From NCBI GenBank assembly GCA_013398015.1, contig VZRR01008077.1:1901940-1965939 (forward strand): 64,000 nt of DNA, written 5' to 3'. Both the position numbers and the translations under genes were made by a program. The stretch's first letter is position 1, and every line of letters starts with the position of its first letter. Below, one piece after another: positions 1 through 12,400 of the stretch. The notes under the pieces were generated by a model. The model was not told the DNA's origin, did no database searches, and saw only the letters and a program-made list of their open reading frames with translations. This stretch comes from Oreocharis arfaki. Taxonomy: Eukaryota; Chordata; Aves; Passeriformes; Paramythiidae.

Positions 1-3000
1 TAAACAAAAGCAGCCTGGCACTGCCCATTGCTCAGTAAATGCTAGTTGGCATATTTCTGTAGTGACCAACCCCTTGCCATCTTCTCTGTCTGAAACATTT
101 CTAAAACCTTGGCTTCCTTGGCCTGTCAGCTCCTCTGAGCCAAGAAAATTCAATAGAGACCCTGTTATCCTGGGGTTTCCACCTCTTCTATCTTTTTTCA
201 CTTCTAGGGACAAAAGCAATTGTTTATGGATGCTGGGAACTGATGAAGCTTGCAAGGCAGTCAGACCACTCAGAACTGCAAAAAGGCAGCATTGTGAAGA
301 AAGCAAAAGCTTCTACTTGCTGCACCTAATTTCAAACTGCCATTTTTTCATAAACAATGAACTCGAAACACCAGACAATAAGGGCTGCATCTCAAGGATT
401 TGTGCATTCTGGAAAGTAGCTTTGGGTGCCTTTGGTTTTGGATGCTTGACTTCAGACACAGACACACTGTATTTGGGACCGTATGCACAAGAAACTTGAT
501 GGCAATCTTTTCATATGTATTTCTTGTGTCATACATGCTCACAGCAGCCAAGAGCAAACATCTTTTAAGACCGGCAGCAAAAGATGTTGTTATTTTACAG
601 AATCTTCAAGGCAAATGGCCCAGAATGCCAAATGCTACCATGTCCTTTTCACAGGCAGAACCAGTGTGAATGTCCCTGATTCTTTATATGGACACAGAGG
701 CCTTATGCAGCTTTCCCATGTCTGAGAGGAAGTGACCAAGTGCAGAATTAGGACTCCTATGACTGTACCTCACCTTCTTCAGGGGTAAACAGGTATGATT
801 TGTTCAGGCAGCAAAGGCTGGCAGACAAATGACGTAACAGCATGTCTCTGCTAAGGTGGATGGAAGGAGATGCACACAGTTCTGGCCATTTTGAGCTTAC
901 CAATGCTAAGTGGGAGTAGCTCAGATGTGGCTGAAGTGTAATGCCAAACAGAAAACAGACACATTGCTTGGAAAATCCAGTTTGACTACTCAGCACGAGA
1001 AATGCTCACGTGTCACCGCTGCATTCTGCAGATGACTTTGTTCTTAACAAGCTATATATTCAAGATGTCTCCTGACCCTCAGCATTCCTTCCTCCTAGTC
1101 TCAATTTGAGCAAATCCACATCTCTACATGCACTGCATTACACAGAAAGACTAACTAGCTGCAACAGTCATGTGGAAGATGGAATGTACTCCTAGAGATC
1201 CTTATGCCAAAGTTGTCCTATGAGCATAAATATTCTAACAAGCTTTATCCCGTCACAATAAAGCTATAAAGTTGCTTTGTTCAGCACATGATAATGGCTT
1301 TGTAATTCAATTATTGGTAGAATTTGCCTTTGGGGATTTATATTCCTTTAGCCTCAGCACTCATGCAAATGCCTCATTGTAAATCTTGCCAATGCAAAAC
1401 CAGATCCTCCACTGCCTCTGGACATATCCTGTCACTTCATGTTAAAAAATTGATACCTTCTTCCAACTTAGTGAATGGCATGTTTTTGGTTTTGTTTTAA
1501 AGGACAGAATGAAAACAACAACAGTGGATGACGTGCATGTTGTCCTCAGTAGCATCAATTTTTTGGTCCCACTGATGCTTCTATAACACTAAATCTTAAT
1601 TGCCATTCATAAAAATAGTAACATGTAGCACTGAACAGGGAGCTTTTTGTCCAAAGATACAGAAGTACTTAACAATCAACCTTTAAGTAACCTTCCCTGC
1701 ATGGTACTGATTTGTTCAAGACCTATGGAAAAGTACAAGACAAGCAGACCAAGTTAGAAATAGGGGCTGAGGAAAATTTTTGTTCTCAGCTTTACAGATA
1801 AACTTCACTGATTAGTCAAGAGCACAGGGGCCTCATTGATTTGACCAAGATCACACAGTTGCTATGTGGCAGAGACAAAAATAGAGCCTGAGAGTCCTCC
1901 AGGCTCCTTTTTCTTTTACTACTATATTGACTCCATGAGGACTTTGCAGATACTCTCTGTTCCTTTTTTGGCTTTCAGAGGTCAGTGAATCTGCCCCAGG
2001 GAGCTTAGTGTGGGAGGCAATTCTTGTGGTTTCTTTAGTCCAGTCCCTACTATGTGAAATTTCACAGATTTTACTATTCCAGGAACATACTTTAAAGACT
2101 GCTTTCTAGCTCTAACATATCTTAACCACATCCTCCTGACACGTTTTAGAAACACAGGGACAGATTCCAGATAGACACAAATCAGCACTTCATTTCTTTA
2201 TGTCTGGCTAATAAATCTCCCCTGAACATAATTTAATTAGTTTTTCCCTGCTACATCTCTGCACTGTTCTTTCCCACATTGTCCAACGACATGAAATGAC
2301 ACAATTTGGTGCAATTTGACTGACAGCCACTGGGCTTGGCTTCACTGGGTTTCTCACCCTTTCTTTAGAACTGATAGAAAACAGCAGTGCAGTGAGTAAA
2401 GACCAGCTTCTCCCAATTGTGCCACCTCACAGCACTGACCCAGAAAAGCAGGGGGCTGCTGCAGCTAACACTGAAATAGGTGAGTCGATAAATGGGGGTA
2501 GTGGTGAGACTTTCAGGCCATGGGGAGTCACTTTTACTCTCACCGTCTCATCACCTTTTAGAGCCCTAGTGCATAATGACTCACACCCTTCCACACTCTG
2601 TGGTCTGCATATGCCACAGCTTTGAGGGCAGTAGCAAAGGAAGCCTTCTCTCCTGCTGCTGTAACACCACAGCTGTCCGTGGGAAGCTCCAGCGACGAAA
2701 CTTGGATAAAACTCCGAAATAGATGGATGCAAATTCTCAGGAAGTAGCAGCTGTCTATTGCTGGTAACACAGGGTGGGAGGAATGTCTTAAAACAAGTGT
2801 CTAAACTAAGTGGATAAAATTCAGTTAACCAGGACTAGATCCTGATTTTAAGACAAGCCTTCAATCCTATATCTTTTTTTCATATATTGCAGGAAACTTA
2901 GGATTTCAGGCTGGCTTGAAGAGAAAGGAGGAGGAAGGTCCCCCCTATTTATAGCCTCCGAGCTCCCCTCCTTGATGTCATGGACCAAACCTACCTGATT

Positions 3001-4497
3001 TACAGCTTCTCTGCTGGTAGAGTCTAATAGGATCATAATTTCCTACTGTGTTAAGACCATGTCTCCTGCATCTTGTAGCACCGTGGCCCAGTCAGGCAGC
3101 TCTGGAGGAGGCCAGCAAGTCATTCAGAGCAGGAGTGGAAAGTCAACTCTGGTAACACAGCGTGCTGCTCATTAAACATACAAGAGAACACAGCAGTGCA
3201 ACATTCCTGACACAGATCCAGACAAATCCACAGGTGACTTAACTGTGCACTGCTTCACCTTCTCGAGGTCTGTCCTTTACAGGTGTATACAGAGAAATCA
3301 GCTGCTCAGCCCAATGCCTGCTGGAGACTGACACATTCCAGGGTGCTGCACAGCACTGCAGGCTCCTGCTACTGATTAGCCCCCAAATCATGATTTTGAA
3401 CGTGGTGGATGGATGCCTGCCTACTTCTGCAGAACTTTAACAAGGGAAAGTGGATGATGTAGAAAAGCTGAAGCTCATGGGAGTCTGTGCTCATTTACAA
3501 AGTATCTCTGGATGATTTTTTTAAAAGATATCTGCTGAACTGTGAAAACTAAAACACACCAGCCTATGCATCAATCAGTCTGGGGCTTCTTGGTCCCAAA
3601 AGGCATATTCAGATGAATATTTGCTTCATTCAGATATCCTAAAAACTGTCATGGGTTTCTCTGGCATGTACCCATAACCACCATATTTAAGCTATGAAAT
3701 ACATACATTTTAAATTAAATTTCTTCCCTTCAACTCACTGAATAAGGCTTGTGTGTTAGACCAAGCGGATGATTTTCTGAACAGACTGTCACAATGCACT
3801 TTGTTGGGCATCTTTCCCATCAGCCTCCAGCAGTTGCCCTGCAGTGATTAAAAGGTCTTGTTCAGCCATACACAGCATCATTTGTAAACAACCCAGATAC
3901 TGAGGCATTTAAATTGCCTCAGCCCACCTGGGTGGACGTGCAAATCTCACCATGCCAAGAACTGACAGGAACACCAGGACAGTTCACCCAGCTTGCTCCA
4001 AGTGCTTGAATATAATGAAGTTTTTAACAGGGCTTTGACACCTCATACCCTTGATTTTCAGCTCTTTCAGCTGCTCCAGTGAACACAGTCAGAGCTTTTA
4101 GTCAGAGGCAGTTACCAGCCTCCTCTGGAAAAAAAAAACCAAAAACGTATACTCTATAATTATACTTCCAAGATTAACCACTACTCATAAAAGAAACACA
4201 AATATAGCCCTATCTACTCATCTGTCCTCCCAGCTGCTTACAGGTTTTTCTCCCCTTCAGTGTGTGTGCATATTTTTGTATTATTTGATGGGAAAGGTTG
4301 GTTGGCTGCTTCTTTTACAATGTTTGCCTCCATTTTCTTCTCCTACTCTCCATTTTTTTCCTCATCCTCAGAAAAACATAAGACTGAGTGGAGACCTAGC
4401 AACACCTCTTACCAAACTGACATATCTCCTTTAACTTCTTCAGGGAATCATTGTCATCATGGACATGTGACTCTGGTGAAAATCATAAATGGTGTGG

Positions 4498-4890
4498 GTT
4501 GTCCTGCCATGGGCAGAGACACTTTCCACAAATCAGATTGCTCAAGCCCCATCCAACTCGGCCTTGAACACTTCCAGAGATGGGGCATCTACAGCTTCTC
4601 TGGGCAACCTGTGCCAGTGCCCCACCACCCCAAAAGTAAAGTATTTCCTCCCAATATCTTATCCAGACCTCCTCTTTTTCAGCTTAAAGCTATTATCCCT
4701 TATCTTATCGCTCCATGCCCTTGACAAAAGACCCTCTCCAGCTCTCTTGTAGTCCTTTTTAGGCACTGGAAGGTGATCTAAGGGTTCCCTAAAGCCTTCT
4801 CCTCTCCAGACTGAACAACCCCAGCTCTCTCAGCCTCATAGGAGAGGTGCTCCAGCCTTCTCATTATTACAGCCCTCTGATCTTCTTGAA
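4498..4890 (-). mobile_element. CR1 LINE, 3' fragment (antisense on + strand)
   Basis: The plus strand reads as the reverse complement of the CR1 3' end: ccatccaactcggcc, then cttccagagatgggg, cagcttctctgggcaacctg and tgccagtgcc, followed further on by cagactgaacaacccca and agctctctcagcc. This order is the hallmark of the CR1 end of ORF2 and 3' UTR. The element is 5'-truncated, as most CR1 copies are, and carries indels, so it is inactive. It lies in the same orientation as SORCS1. Confidence 0.9.
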
Positions 4891-7549
4891 GTATGGAGTG
4901 GTATTACTTTTGTACTTCTCCTACTTGCTCGTCTGGGTGCAACACTCAAGTAAAAAAATAAAATCAATACCACTGATAGAGATAATGACTGTAATTTCAT
5001 GATCTAATTTACTAGCTGGGCTTTTCCATTGTTCATTTTATGTTAGTTTTTAAGACAGTTTTATTATTTGATTTTATTTCTTTCCTCCCCCTCCAAGTTT
5101 CTCAAGGTTAGGTTCTGATTAGAATTAGATGAGAATCTTTCCAGAAACATGTCTCATTTTGATTAAAAAACATTACATTTTGCAGACATTTTAATGAGAT
5201 TTTTAACCTTTTATTTTTATTTTTTTTTAGGGCCAGGTCTAATTGTGATGCCTTGACTTACTGACTTTTAGAAAATAATTTCTGGTGGAAGGCATGACTT
5301 TCTCTGTGGACCAGAATAAAAACCTGGCTTTTAATGACCAACAAATGTCTGCATTTATATTTTGGCCATATTGAACTCTATGTACTGTGAGTAGTCTTTC
5401 TGCAGCTACTGGTCATGGATGTTGGGATTTGTGAGTCACAAAGTATCACTACTGAACTTTGACTAGATGACTGGACCACTTTAAGAATGGAGGAAAAAAG
5501 CAACATAATTCCCAATGAGACTGGTTCACCAATTGTGTTCACATTTGTATTCACTACAAACCAATATCTACACCAGCAAAATTCCACAATAGGAATGTAT
5601 ACCAAAACTCACCAAGGGTCACAAAAATAAACCCAGAACTACTTAAACAAAGCATTTTTATCCAACTCTTTTAACTAGGATCTACTGCATTCTCTTCCCC
5701 TAATGCCAACTACATTAGTAAACACTGTGCTATCAGCAATAATCCATGTATATTAACTTGTTTCTGTATTACCCTGCTGAATTAATATTGCTTAGAATAG
5801 TCTTTCCTGGTAATTAGGGTATTTTCATAGAGCACAGTTCCAGAATTACCAAGCACCTTGATAACTTTCACGTGTTTTTCTGTCATAGTACATTTAACAG
5901 CAAAATCTCAAGAAGCTGCCAGAAACATAATAAAAAAAACCCATGAAAATTGCTGTTACAGTGCAGAACTGCTGTGCCTTGGGCTTGCATGAAGTGTGGA
6001 TTCTTCCATGTCTCCACCTGACATATAATATGTGGTTGACTCTCTGAGTGGAGTGCATTTTCCTCAGTACACCACTTCCACATCCCTAGATTATGCAAAC
6101 AGGTATGTGTTGATACCCAAATTACAGCAATTATTAGAGATGTCAGTTTTAAAGTAGCCCATCACTAAAGCCTGCACAGCTACAAGTGTGTCCTAACAAC
6201 CTTTTAATGAGGTAGACAATTACAGATCCCTTTTTTCAACTTTTGCTTTACTTTGGTTTTTGGTGGGGGTTTTTTTAGGATAAGAAATCTTGAGTCACCT
6301 CTCATTTTAAAGGTTTGAATTCATCTGCTCATCTCCCACCTGATATCTCCTTTCACAGAATGTCATCACACCTCTCTCATCACAAGTGTGGATGTCAGGG
6401 CATCACTTAGAACTGCAGGTGGAAGAATGAAAAAGGGAAACAGAAGAGCTTTGAATAAAAAAATATTCTATTTCCATATTAATGACTCCTCTTAATGAAA
6501 CAGAGGATGCAAGAGTAAAAAGTACATGTGGGCTACATGGAACTAAATTGTGTCTACACAGAGTGTTTTCTCAGATTTATGTAGTAAGCATCATCAGACT
6601 GTTTTCTTCAGGGGTTTAAATTTCTCTGGAGTGGTAGGAGGAAGAGGTGTTCCACATAGCATCCAAAAAAAAGCAAATAAAGAAGAAAATTCTCTCAGTT
6701 AGAGATAAAAGAAATACAGCTGTAAAAGACGCTACAGCTTCTCTGACAGTGTTTGCAGGTAGAGCCTTTTCAGGACTAAAACTAGCAATCTCAGTGGAGT
6801 TTATTCACAAGGCTCTGAGTGACCCACAGGCTATTTACAAAACAACATGACAAACTAAAATGGCAATGAAAATATCAGTGAGCAATCAGGAAAATGCATC
6901 TTTGCTTTCATCAACCATTCAAATCCATGTAAAAGTCTTTAAAGTCTTCCAGGTGCACCTTCCCTGTCAAAACAAGCAGCGTAACTAAACGCAGCCTCAA
7001 GATGGCCTGATGCCAGAGGCCTTGCTGTGTGTCTTCCAATTTCAGAGAAGTCCTAGCTTAGAGAGTACTGGAAGCAATCTGTACTAAAGCACCACCTCAG
7101 CCTCCCTTAGATATCAGAATATTTCCCTTATTCTCTGTGCACTACAGCTGTGTCCTGGTTGATCCCTTCAAAGCCATTTGATTAAGATAAAGAACCAGGA
7201 AGAGGAGAGAGTATCCCCATATTCTGCGTTAAGTTGTGACTTCAGAACATTTTACTTCATTATTTATTTCTGCTCTTACGAATAAGTGAAGTCAGTCTTC
7301 TGAATTTTCAGGATGATTACACTCTGCATATTTACAAGCCAAAATATATAATAGTAAATTTTAAAAGCCCAACCAACAACAAATCACAGGGCATTGAGCA
7401 AGGCTCTACCCAACTTGTACGTCAGCACTGGCTACAGAGATGGTGCTGTAGAAATCTGGATTTCAACTGTACTTCTACACCCTCTTGTGCCCCAGGTTCC
7501 CTTTCACTTTACTTGCATGGGAAGTCAACTGTGTCCATGCATGGAGTGC

Positions 7550-7585
7550 AAAGGGCTTCCCTTTTCAATCAAAGGGCTTCCCTTT
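7550..7585. repeat. Two copies of a 15-bp palindromic unit
   Basis: The sequence AAAGGGCTTCCCTTT occurs at 7550-7564 and again at 7571-7585. Each copy is an inverted repeat (AAAGGG/CCCTTT, 3-base centre). Their starts are 21 bp apart, about two helical turns. They lie within the intron; no function is known. Confidence 0.85.
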
Positions 7586-9393
7586 CAGTGCTGTGTTATC
7601 CTCAGGTACCTGGCTGCACAGAATGGAAATGCATATTACAGCCCAGTGGTGCTCCCTGTGGTGTTCTCAATCACACATGCACAGGTGTTTTCTACTGTGG
7701 ATGTGCTTGAGGACAGACAGAGTCCATGGAATTGCAGCTAAAAGTATTCTTTTTGTCCTAGGGTCATTATGATCATCATAAATATGCCAGAATGAGATGC
7801 AACAGTGTCTCCACAAACTGTACAATTTTCACTTTTGACAGCAGAAGCACAGTCTAGCCTACACTGAGGTGTGTTATGCAAGGGGCATTCTGTTCAAGGT
7901 GAAAATACAGGCTTGCAGTTTCATGCTTTGTGAGTGGCTGTAGGGAAATTAGATGGGTGGTTGGAACATCTTTTCATCTTTTACGTTGCTCTTTGCCTTT
8001 GAAGCTCCAAGCCTGAGTTCCCTTATTTGTTAGGTTCTAAAAGGCCTTCAAAGTTTGAGCTCCAAAGAAAGGTAAAAGTATAACTTCATCACTTTTCTTA
8101 TTGCAGGGGTCCAGCAGCTCAATTCACAGTAAACCAGAACTATAAGCAATGACAGAAAACTTCAAAAGGTTTGGAATACTATACAGGGCATGGGAATCTA
8201 GGAACAGGGACAGTCTTTTTAGCCCTCTAAGCTCCTTCAGCAATTACAATTTTGGTATCTGATCAAGATAGTCAGATTTCTATGACCTTCTTCTTTTATG
8301 AGCCAAAAAAACCCCAGAAGATGTATGGAGCTCTGTGTTTGCATCTGCCATTTTGAGACCCTTTTAGGAGTCCTGAAGGAAAGAAATAAGTGATATAAAC
8401 ACACATGTGACTGTCTGTACAGACACTCCCAAAGAAATGACTTTAAATAGCAAATGGAATTTAGCTTGCATTTGCTTCAGCTAACACAGGTTCTGAGAAA
8501 GGACTAAAAAGCAGAAGCAGCAAACAAAATCTCTGATATATCCTTTGTAGACCAAATATAAATTCAACTTTAGAAGTAAATTTGACCTAGAGCTCTTCCT
8601 TCTTTTATAAATTAAAAGAAAATATTTGACTGAACCACTCATGAATTTTGCTATGTTCAAAACCTGTGAGTTTGACATAAATTTATAGTTTAGAAACTAT
8701 GCCACTGGTCTCATTTAAATCATTGGGTTCAGCTCCTCCTGATTTCAAGATGAGTATTTTATCAAAAGCTTCTCTTTGAAAGGCATATTCACAGGACATA
8801 AGCCCACTTCTGCTCACAGGCAGACAACTGCCTCCTTATGTCCCACAGATTTACACCAAAACACAAGAAAACCTTATCTTTGATTTGGACTGTACAGCCA
8901 TGTTTGCTGGGCAAAAAAAAGTTCAGCATCTCCTTCACCTCTCAGCTTTCTTTTCCGTGTAAGTCAAAGTTACACTAACTGCTGCCTAGTGGCAGCATGC
9001 TCACTTTCAAGGACTGAGTAGGTCTACCAGTAATTAAAAGCACAAAACCACCCACTAGAGGATGTCTGTCCGTGGCAGAAATGCTGGTGTCCTCCAAGAC
9101 TTCAGGCTTTGTCCCTTAATTACAGGAGGACCAGACTGAACTCTTCGCTCTCTCGTCCTAAATCGATGCTTTCTTCACACTATTATTCAGTATATTTCAG
9201 TTCTGCATCACTCTTAGACCAAAGACCCAATATTCCAATGTCGTATAAACTCATAATGCCCCTTTCATACCAGTTCTAAATCAATCTTAACAAACCACCA
9301 GAGCAGAGTGCATTCAGGCACATTGCCTTCCAACACCTCTGTATGTGTGCAGAAGTTGTGTCAAGGAAATCAGGAAGAGGGTTTTGCTCTTAC

Positions 9394-9467
9394 CAGTAGA
9401 ACCTGTTTGGTGTAACTCCCTCATGAAGCAGCAGCCATCTTCTGCCAAACTCCACAGAACTGAATAA
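9394..9467 (-). CDS. SORCS1: SORCS1 internal exon, third of three (VPS10 propeller)
   Basis: This 74-nt exon starts in phase 0 and ends two bases into a Trp codon (TG, then G in the next exon). It encodes LFSSVEFGRR followed by WLLLHEGVTPNRFY. The family has LYSS-EFGRRW and ends NRFYW at this place, and the split TG/G codon gives the expected Trp. SSVEFGRRW is a third Asp-box-like motif in which Glu stands where Asp is usual. The acceptor on the minus strand is a T-rich tract ending gtttttgtccacag before 9467; the donor is gtaagagc. Skipping this exon would shift the frame (74 is not a multiple of 3). The exon is too short to show as a long open frame, and I found it by searching for the conserved FGRRW string. 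The bird-specific residues (F for Y at position 2, LLLHE for QLIQE) look like normal divergence. Confidence 0.92.
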
Positions 9468-12400
9468 CTGTGGACAAAAACAAACAGTCATGAACCACAG
9501 TAAAACACAGAGATACTAGAGAAATTAGAATTAGAATTAACCTGAAAAACCCTCTACCACTTCTGAGATAGTGACTAGGACTTTTATCTATCCCAGCCTC
9601 AAAGAGACACGCCTGGGGCGGCTGAAACACGTCTGTGGTGCCTTTTATTGGCATAGAGAACGCTGCAATGTGTGATGTGGGACATAGCTGGTATTACTGA
9701 GGGATCACTTTATGGGTACACCCAGCAACCTGCCCTGAATTAAAATTCATCCTCCAGTTACCTTCCTCAGTACTATGTCAGAAGGACATTCTCTTTCCAT
9801 CAGCAGTGCCATCCTTAGGGAGCTTTTTCAATCCGGCACCAAAAAACGTTCTAACATGTCTAGACTTCCCTTGCGGTACTGGATGAGTTTAAATAGCACA
9901 GGCTCCTTGTTCCAAGGAAACCTGTGATTTTCCCTCTGCTCTCATCCTTCTCCTACAAACAACGTGACACCTTCTCCTCCTTTGCATCTGGTTGCACAAA
10001 CAATATCCAAATACATCAATCATTTCAGAAAATCTTTCCATGATAAATACCAAACCAGGCTGAGAAAGGTCAGCAAAAAGGCATGTTACAGGTATTATAA
10101 ATCCTTCGACATGTCTTTGGGAAATGATATACAAAGATTACTATTACAGAGCACTTACAAACAGCTGCTCTCCATAAGTGCTGCCATCAGGTAATTCTCA
10201 GAAGGCCAGAGAGGAAAGGATCACTTGGGTTCTGTTATTTCTTTTGCTTTATTTAGCTTCAGATTTATCATATGGAAGGATTGAGAGGCAGTCAGCCCCA
10301 CACTTTTCTTGCAGATTCATCCTTTTTCCCCTCCATCCTTTGCCTGGTAGACTTGGTCAGCCCCCTCTTCTGGCAAAGCAGATGCTGAACATTGTTTTTT
10401 GAACTCTGACCTCCCTTTTCATGACATCTCTTAAGGGATCTTGCATAAAATGAAAACAATCTGAATATTTATGTACAAATCATGGCAATTTTTTTTGGAA
10501 CATGTAGTGGCAGTGGATTGGTAGAAAAGAGAGAGATGAATGCCTGTGAGAATAACTGAGAAGAAAAAATTATGATTTAAAAGCTTCGGGTTCATCAGAA
10601 AGATGATTTGAGTGTATTATAAAAATTATGAGACTGGGACGTAAAAAACCTTGAGGTCTACTTATCTGGATATCGATTCCAAATACAAAACCCAATATCC
10701 CTCACCCTTCCTATGGTAAAAACTTAGAAGAACATGGAGAAACTAATTAAAAGAGCTTTTTAGCGAACAGCAGACTGTTTACAGTAAACTGGTATGTGTT
10801 AAAATTTACTTTAAAATATGAAAGCTAAAAATCCACCTCTTTCCCCTTCTCTTGAACACTGTCAAAGAAGAGAGAGGGAAGAAGGTGGAGGAGACAGAAG
10901 ATAATAAGAGTAATAAAAGGGAAAAACAGTTTAGTTTTGTGGCTACAAATGCATCCAATTTTAAAACTTCGATGAGTCTGCTATTTTTCCTTAAACAGAA
11001 GATTCTAGGTACATTTTTATTTGAAACTTTAGGAAAACCCTAACAACAACAAAGGAAACGCTTCCTTTTTGGAAATTAAGGAAAATCTTTTGAGACATCG
11101 AACAACCACTTTTTGAAGTGATTTGAGGTCACCTATTCAAGAATTTTACCATTACAGGAAGTATTTCCTATCCTTCACATTCAAAATCTATTTCTAGACC
11201 TTTTTTTATAATTGCAGCAAGAAATAAAAACATGGTAACAGTAAGCTATTTCTGTAATCTATCATCTCTCTGATGTCAATGGTTTTCTTTTCATGGCAAA
11301 GTAGTTTCTTCTGTGCCAAGCACTGTCTTTGACATACAGTAATTTAAGTTTCAATAAAGCTCATATGATCCTCTAATTAAAAACAGGGAGCAATCCAAAC
11401 TCAGCCAGTACCTCTGTGTTGGTGGACCAGGGATAAACAAGATGTAAGCTTTCCAGGGACATTGATGTTCCAATGGCTGAAGTCTTCATACTGAATCTTG
11501 TTTTCCCACCTTTGCACCTCTCACCCTTACCCCTCTCTGGTTTCCCCGACAGCTTTCAGCAGGTTACTCTCTCTCCGAATTTGCCGGAGGCAGTAATGGT
11601 ATCTAGAATGAATTAATTACAGCCTGCAAAAGCTTTCTCCGTGCTAGTGAGCACCCTCCTCCACGCCTGCAGTCCCACTGCAGTGCCAGCTGCTTGACAG
11701 CCCCAGTGCCACAGCTTCCCTCTGGCTCTTCCAGCACAACTCTCCCTCCAGAGGGGCCTTTACCTGGAGCATCTGCCTACGCCCCCATCAGAACAGAGGC
11801 TGTGAAGCTGCACAGCACCCACACAGCCCTGCTTTCTCCTAATCTGTGCCCTGAGGAAGGCGTGATTCAGGCAAGAAAGTGGAGAAATGCAAGAGTCTCT
11901 AGTCTGTTTCAAAGATAGGAAATGGTACAGCAATTCTACTGTCAGGGCTGGACTGTTAAATTAGGAGCCAGTGCCCAGTGTGCTGGAGATAGCATGTGAG
12001 AAAAGGCAACAGCTCTCAAAGGGAAATACCAGCTCCCCAGGAACCCATATCCAAAGCTCTTATTGTCTTTGATAAGACACTTTAATAACCAGGCTTTAGA
12101 AGGTTTTTCATCCTCTACCATTATCTCAGCACCAGCCTTGGCCTTTACTGACTCACAGCAGCACAAGCAGCACTTCTGTATCTTCAGCAAAGGGGGAATT
12201 CCCCACCTTATACACAACCCCTCCACCCCCCAAAAAACTCTTTGCAATAAGGACTTTTTCAGATATTTTATTCTAAGTGTCATTCATTTTTAAACCGAGT
12301 TTATTCAGCTGGACAAAAGAAAAAAAAAAGAAGCATTTGAAGGCAACATTTTTGTCAAGTATCGGTTATGATACAGCTGGGATTATTTTTCCCCTTTTAG

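Larger units (their letters stand above)
1..9393 (-). other. SORCS1: SORCS1 intron, 5' part (downstream of third exon)
   Basis: This follows the donor gtaagagc at 9393. The next family exon should begin with the last base of a Trp codon and encode a segment resembling SVMGSNKEPDLVHLEAR. I searched this stretch by eye for that and for a YLTCRMQ-like string and found neither, so the next exon probably lies beyond the window, though a divergent short exon could be missed. Contents are one clear CR1 fragment near 4.5-4.9 kb and a pair of small palindromes near 7.56 kb. Confidence 0.75.

Noticed and set aside
62..499. 145-residue open frame, the longest near the left end
   Set aside because: It has no recognisable domain, biased composition of random AT-rich sequence, overlapping frames of similar length, and lies inside a SORCS1 intron.
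4260..4724. 154-residue open frame on the plus strand
   Set aside because: Its second half is the antisense strand of a CR1 fragment, and its first half has no family resemblance.
5883..6098. Minus-strand HSESQPHIICQVE string, considered as a SORCS1 HSHYLTC-like exon
   Set aside because: Similarity is limited to scattered residues, with no match on either side.
6930..6985. Minus-strand VHLE string, considered as the next SORCS1 exon
   Set aside because: Only four residues match the expected segment. The residues around it (TGK before, DFKDFYMD after) do not match the family, and no phase-compatible acceptor was evident.
11694..11918. Pro/Ser-rich plus-strand frame in a GC-richer patch
   Set aside because: The composition merely reflects local base content. 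There is no similarity to any family I recognise.
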